A stretch of 8,939 nt of DNA from CAYYGL01 sp964471235 (GTDB lineage: Bacteria; Calditrichota; Calditrichia; RBG-13-44-9; J075): the NCBI GenBank assembly GCA_964471235.1, contig CAYYGL010000194.1, positions 1 to 8,939 of the forward strand. Direction: 5' to 3'. Of this stretch, positions 6,033 through 8,939 are shown in pieces (positions within the stretch are counted from its first letter, which is position 1; each line of letters begins with the position of its first letter). The notes under the pieces were generated by a model. It saw only the letters and a list, made by a program, of their open reading frames with translations. It did not search any database and was not told where the DNA came from. The translations under genes and the position numbers were made by a program.

Positions 6033-7000
6033 TGAGCCAAATGGATACCCGACCATTAAACCTGGCATTTTTGGGCTGTGGGTTTGCCACCCAGATGCAC
6101 AGCAAAACCCTTTCCGGTTTTCACAAACAGGTGCGTTTGTATTATGCCAGCCGCAATCCGGAGAAGGCGGCTCGGTTTAACAAAAAATATCACGGCGCCG
6201 GTTTCTTCGATTCATACGACGCAGCGATTCAGGATTCCACCATTGACGTTGTGCTTGTGGCAACCCCCCCCAATCAACACTTAGACCTGACCATGCAAGC
6301 GCTCCGGGCGGGCAAACATGTGCTGGTGGAAAAACCCCCTTTTTTAAAAGCGTCGGATTTTGACCGGGTGGCAGAAATCCAGAAAGAAACCGGCAAAAAG
6401 GTGCTGGTAACGGAAAATTATTTCTATAAACCGCTGGCGTTTAAATTAAGAGAACTTTTAAAAGAGGGCGTCATTGGGGAGCCGCTGTTTTTTCATATCA
6501 ATGCCTTAAAGATGCAAAAGACCGGCGACTGGCGGGATGAGCCTTCCCTGACCGGCGGTGGGGCGTTATTCGAGGGCGGCATTCACTGGGTAAACTTCGT
6601 GGCAAACCTGGGATTTCCGATTGACTCGGTGCAGGCGTTTATTCCCGGCAAGGCGTCATCACTGGAACGAAGCATTTTAATTGCCTTGAAATCTTCCGCC
6701 GGACCGGTGGGCGCATTATATTACTCCTGGGAAGTCCCCTCACTTTTCAAGGGGCTTCGTCTGTCCAAAATTTATGGGCGTGACGGCTCCATTACTTTCG
6801 AAAGCAACGGGGTCATTATGCTGGTTCGGGGAAGACGGAAACTGGTTACCTTCCCCGGTTTTAAAGATATCTCCGGATATAAAGGGATGTTTCGGGACTT
6901 TTTGCGGGCAATTCAATTGAATCAATCGCCCCAATTTACCCTGGAAATGGCGCGTACGGATTTGGCATTGATTGAACAAATTTATGCATCGTTAAAATAG
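6032..7000 (+). CDS. Gfo/Idh/MocA-family NAD(P)-dependent oxidoreductase
   Basis: A 322-residue dehydrogenase of the glucose-fructose oxidoreductase/inositol dehydrogenase superfamily, acting on sugars or cyclitols in the cytoplasm. The dinucleotide-binding motif is GCGFAT (15-20). VATPPNQH (76-83) and VEKPP (99-103) follow, with the family catalytic lysine at Lys101. The C-terminal substrate domain starts near 130, and GGGALFEGGIHW (175-186) supplies His185. The usual Asp four residues before that His is Glu181, a conservative but atypical change. The start ATG shares its A with the TGA of the GMC gene, and AGGATA lies five bases upstream, so the two genes form one translationally coupled operon. 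A GMC enzyme beside a Gfo/Idh/MocA enzyme recalls oxidation/reduction or 3-keto-sugar routes; that link is inferred. Length is slightly short but complete for the family. Confidence 0.92.
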   Translation: MSQMDTRPLNLAFLGCGFATQMHSKTLSGFHKQVRLYYASRNPEKAARFNKKYHGAGFFDSYDAAIQDSTIDVVLVATPPNQHLDLTMQALRAGKHVLVEKPPFLKASDFDRVAEIQKETGKKVLVTENYFYKPLAFKLRELLKEGVIGEPLFFHINALKMQKTGDWRDEPSLTGGGALFEGGIHWVNFVANLGFPIDSVQAFIPGKASSLERSILIALKSSAGPVGALYYSWEVPSLFKGLRLSKIYGRDGSITFESNGVIMLVRGRRKLVTFPGFKDISGYKGMFRDFLRAIQLNQSPQFTLEMARTDLALIEQIYASLK

Positions 7001-7010
7001 TGACGGCAAA

Positions 7011-7031
7011 CATGACGTGTTCACGTTCATG
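7011..7031 (+). terminator. Possible weak terminator of the oxidoreductase operon
   Basis: Ten bases after the stop, CATGACGTG (7011-7019) pairs with CACGTTCATG (7022-7031) with a one-base bulge. It is followed by GT and a run of A rather than T on the plus strand. The hairpin is real as a pairing, but without a T tract its terminator role is doubtful. Confidence 0.3.
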
Positions 7032-7201
7032 GTAAAAAAATTGAGGTCAAAACTGGCAGTTGGCTGTTGGTAGATATTTCATTTTTTAACCAAACGCAAA
7101 AAGCCAATAGCTATAAATTTTGTAACTATTCTGCTTTACCTGTAAAGTTGATGTTTTATATTTCATTCGTTCTTATTCATGGTTCAGTGGTTGTTTTTTT
7201 C

Positions 7202-7258
7202 ACCTCACCCAACCCCTCCCGCCCCAAAAAAACGGGTTGGGGTGGGGATGGGTGAGGT
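7202..7258. repeat. C-rich/G-rich fold-back repeat
   Basis: ACCTCACCCA (7202-7211) pairs perfectly with TGGGTGAGGT (7249-7258). Inner C-rich and G-rich blocks extend the stem with a few mismatches around an A-rich centre (7226-7232). This CCTCACCC...GGGTGAGG pattern is typical of intergenic palindromic repeats in many environmental bacterial genomes. Confidence 0.75.
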
Positions 7259-7310
7259 TCGTTTCAGATGATGACGGCAATACGCTGAAAAATACAGTTT
7301 TCCCCTACCC

Positions 7311-7365
7311 CGGAAGAATGCCGACTATGAGATTCTTCAATGGAGTCTATGACCGGCATTTTCCG
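7311..7365. repeat. Second fold-back repeat
   Basis: CGGAAGAATGCCG (7311-7323) pairs with CGGCATTTTCCG (7354-7365), 12 pairs with one bulge. An inner stem pairs GATTC (7331-7335) with GAGTC (7343-7347), including one wobble pair. The GATTCTTC and, just downstream, GGAATGAC words (7385-7392) resemble those of common intergenic palindromes, so this may be a decayed copy. Confidence 0.6.
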
Positions 7366-7437
7366 AAAAAACATCGAAAAAGTCGGAATGACACAAACGG
7401 GCATAAGCTGAATAGTTACGAAATTTTTAAAACCGGG

Positions 7438-7465
7438 TTCACAATTTGTTTTTAACCATTATAAT
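7438..7465 (+). promoter_or_regulatory. Sigma70-type promoter of the duplicated membrane protein gene
   Basis: TTCACA (7438-7443, five of six to consensus) and a perfect TATAAT (7460-7465) are separated by 16 bases. Transcription would begin near 7472, leaving a leader of roughly 27 bases that includes the GAGGAG ribosome site at 7482-7487. The promoter lies just outside the right arm of the repeat element. Confidence 0.65.
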
Positions 7466-7498
7466 CGTTCCATCGCCAAACGAGGAGAATTTATCATT

Positions 7499-8320
7499 AT
7501 GGAGTACCTGATTGCACTGGTTATCGGTTTACTTGCCGGGTTACATACCTCCACCTGGGGGATGTATAAAGACGCACCTTACGAAGGATTTACCTGGGGA
7601 AAATATTTCAGAAGCACCATCCTCAGCGGTGTCATCGCGATAGTTGTTGAGATGATTGCCAAATTGGACCTCACCCAGGCGGCCAATATGGTCGTATTGT
7701 ACGGCTTTACTTACGTTATAGAACGGGCAATGCTGGAATTTTATAAAACCTTCCTGCGGGAAGAAGACCAGTCCAAATATTTCATCCCCATGCAGTTCAG
7801 CGTTCAGGGAGAAGTGGTGGAGAAACGGGCGGTTCGCCTGGGGGTTGGATTTTTGTACCTGGTGGGGGTGGTTCTGGTGGTCTATGGGATTTACGCATTA
7901 CAAAAAGCCAATTGGGGCACCACCGGGTTAATCGTTGTTTTAGCCATTGGGAGTGTGGGAGGATGGATTTCCGCATTGGGCGGCGCCTGGAAAGATGCCC
8001 CTAAAGAAGGTTTCGAAATCTTGAAATTTTTCCGCAGCCCGGTGATCGCCCTGCTTTACGCTTTAATGCTGGCTAACTTTACCACCAACTACCTGTTCAT
8101 TAGCATGGGGGCGCTGGGATTTACCATCGGCACCATCGAAACGTATAAAACTTTCTTCTTCCCCAGCAAACCCCGGGGGAAATTTGCCGGTAAAGAAATC
8201 AAATACCCGGAGATGCTCCAACGGCGGCAGCGTTTTATCCCCCTGTATGCCGGAATCTGGTTCCTGGTAATCGTAACCATTATCATTGCCTTCGTTTCCC
8301 CTCATCACGGATTAATTTAG
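7499..8320 (+). CDS. Unrecognised integral membrane protein with an internal tandem duplication
   Basis: A 273-residue protein I cannot assign to a named family. It consists of two similar halves of about 137 residues. The first half has WGMYKDAPYEGF (20-31), KYFRS (35-39) and LEFYKTF (79-85), then a linker and a membrane helix (112-134). The second has WKDAPKEGF (164-172), KFFRS (176-180) and IETYKTF (213-219), then a linker and a membrane helix (246-266). Further hydrophobic segments lie at about 2-16, 40-55, 62-76, 142-160 and 181-210, so four or so helices per half is plausible. Conserved Lys-Asp-Ala-Pro-x-Glu-Gly-Phe and Tyr-Lys-Thr-Phe motifs at membrane borders suggest functional loops. 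There is no signal peptide other than the first helix. GAGGAG lies eleven bases before the ATG, a longish spacing. It has its own promoter and stands as a single gene. Function is unknown. Confidence 0.85.
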   Translation: MEYLIALVIGLLAGLHTSTWGMYKDAPYEGFTWGKYFRSTILSGVIAIVVEMIAKLDLTQAANMVVLYGFTYVIERAMLEFYKTFLREEDQSKYFIPMQFSVQGEVVEKRAVRLGVGFLYLVGVVLVVYGIYALQKANWGTTGLIVVLAIGSVGGWISALGGAWKDAPKEGFEILKFFRSPVIALLYALMLANFTTNYLFISMGALGFTIGTIETYKTFFFPSKPRGKFAGKEIKYPEMLQRRQRFIPLYAGIWFLVIVTIIIAFVSPHHGLI

Positions 8321-8472
8321 CCTGCGAAAGCGGAGAATATCTTATCTCTTCATAACCGAACCGGGTGGGGAATATGCCTGCCTGGTATCCCGTTCTCTCC
8401 TGCAATTGAGGAGGAGATTGCTTGAGAGCGTTAACGCCCAAATACCATTCCTCCTGTGCCCTCTCCGCACAC

Positions 8473-8501
8473 CTGTGAACCTCACTCACAGCTCTCTTTT
8501 T
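8473..8501 (+). terminator. Possible weak terminator
   Basis: CTGTGA (8473-8478) pairs with TCACAG (8486-8491) around a seven-base loop, followed by CTCTCTTTTT ending at 8501. The stem is short, so this is tentative. It could end transcription from the membrane protein gene or from a structured RNA. Confidence 0.35.
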
Positions 8502-8534
8502 AAGGTTTCCGAATCGGCATCATCTCTAACGTTT

Positions 8535-8540
8535 TATAAT
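8535..8540 (+). promoter_or_regulatory. Perfect -10 box upstream of the last gene
   Basis: TATAAT stands 108 bases before the ATG at 8649. No good -35 hexamer is present at 16-18 bases upstream, so the promoter call is weak. Confidence 0.35.
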
Positions 8541-8648
8541 TTCAAAAATTAATCCCTTTTCAAGGTTGCCGGTTTCTTCTGGCATGACTTCTGATAAGAA
8601 CCGGGATATATGCAGGAACGTATCAACTTATTTCAAAGGAGAGGGTCT

Positions 8649-8939
8649 ATGAAGCGATTCATGTTTATCGTAATGGGTTTAGTATATGTGCTGTCAATCC
8701 CGCCAATAAATCCCCTGCTTGCCCAGACGAGTGGCGGCGATGTGCTGAACGAGACGCCCCTGTATGCCATTCCCCCGGGCATGACATTTGAGGAGTACCG
8801 GGATATGAACCGTCGATTGACGGTGGGATTGGCGCTTGCCGCGGTTCCCATTCCCGGGATGATTCATTTCTATGCCGGGGAGAAAAAAACCGGCTGGTTA
8901 ATTCTGGGCAGCGCCGCCATCGGCTTCACCAGCTTGATT
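8649..8939 (+). CDS. Exported or membrane protein, 5' part only (runs off the window)
   Basis: The reading frame is open for 97 codons to the window edge. The ATG at 8649 follows AAAGGAGAGG (8635-8644), a strong ribosome site at good spacing. Residues 1-25 form a signal peptide (basic start, hydrophobic core, Leu-Leu-Ala25 before Gln). After a polar stretch, a probable membrane region begins near 57 and includes VPIPGMIHFYAGEKKTGW (66-83), followed by a Gly/Ala-rich hydrophobic run to the edge. The PxPGxxHxYAGExxxG pattern resembles the P-G-x-G-x-x-Y-x-G motif of small membrane proteins such as the DUF5683/TM2-like group. Family membership is tentative, and the C-terminal part cannot be seen. 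Confidence 0.75.
   Translation, partial: MKRFMFIVMGLVYVLSIPPINPLLAQTSGGDVLNETPLYAIPPGMTFEEYRDMNRRLTVGLALAAVPIPGMIHFYAGEKKTGWLILGSAAIGFTSLI

Larger units (their letters stand above)
7115..7426. mobile_element. MITE/REP-like element with nested inverted repeats
   Basis: The outer arms 7115-7134 and 7407-7426 are inverted copies matching at 18 of 20 positions, and the right arm carries the GCTGAATAGTTAC motif found again at 122. Two further fold-backs lie inside, at 7202-7258 and 7311-7365. No open reading frame of substance exists in the element, so it would be non-autonomous. I found no clear target-site duplication, so the boundaries and mobility are inference. The stretch 7001-7498 otherwise holds only the weak hairpin after the operon and the promoter of the next gene. 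Confidence 0.5.
8321..8648 (+). other. Intergenic region with candidate structured RNA
   Basis: There is no supported gene in 328 bases. Pairings seen: 8368-8374 with 8386-8391 (one bulge); a two-part stem 8395-8399/8424-8428 and 8402-8406/8417-8421 around a purine-rich loop; a perfect 10-bp palindrome GCGTTAACGC at 8428-8437; and AGGAGG in the loop (8409-8414), complementary to CCTCCT at 8450-8455, which would give a pseudoknot. Whether this is transcribed is unknown. Confidence 0.3.

Noticed and set aside
7067..7455. Two short plus-strand frames (62 and 72 codons) in the repeat element
   Set aside because: They read through palindromic repeats, have no ribosome sites and no protein-like composition.
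8283..8489. 68-codon minus-strand frame after the membrane protein gene
   Set aside because: It has no ribosome site, covers the hairpin-rich gap, and its end is antisense to the preceding gene.

Overview
The window looks like a bacterial chromosome segment of moderate GC from a Gram-negative organism. It has an outer-membrane TonB-dependent receptor with an N-terminal carboxypeptidase-regulatory-like domain, and exported periplasmic proteins. The receptor architecture and overall gene style fit the FCB group. Clear AGGAGG-type ribosome sites argue against Bacteroidetes proper and lean towards a Calditrichota/Ignavibacteria/KSB1-like lineage. That placement is inference; no rRNA or marker gene is present.

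Left part (about 280-4080): a probable copper-handling neighbourhood. It starts with a small membrane-anchored or exported Cys/His-rich protein (282-701, +). After a leader of about 400 bases with hairpins comes a 784-residue TonB-dependent receptor resembling the OprC/NosA copper receptors (1100-3454, +). A shared hairpin terminator separates it from a convergent gene for a small exported Met/His/Cys-rich protein (3612-4076, -). The likely division of labour is metal entry through the receptor and metal binding or buffering in the periplasm by the two small proteins.

Middle part (about 4080-7000): a 399-base intergenic region carries a repeated AACGGTT motif. It is followed by a translationally coupled pair: a GMC-family FAD oxidoreductase (4476-6032) and a Gfo/Idh/MocA-family NAD(P)-dependent oxidoreductase (6032-7000). 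The pair suggests successive redox steps on a sugar or sugar-like alcohol; the substrate is unknown.

Right part (about 7000-8939): a 498-base non-coding stretch holds nested inverted repeats, one of whose arms recurs at 122-143, so it looks like a MITE/REP-like element. Then, behind a good sigma70-type promoter, comes an unrecognised integral membrane protein built from two tandem copies of one domain (7499-8320). Next is a 328-base gap with several possible RNA hairpins, and the 5' part of an exported protein gene (8649 to the window end). No tRNA, rRNA, CRISPR array or transposase gene was found.
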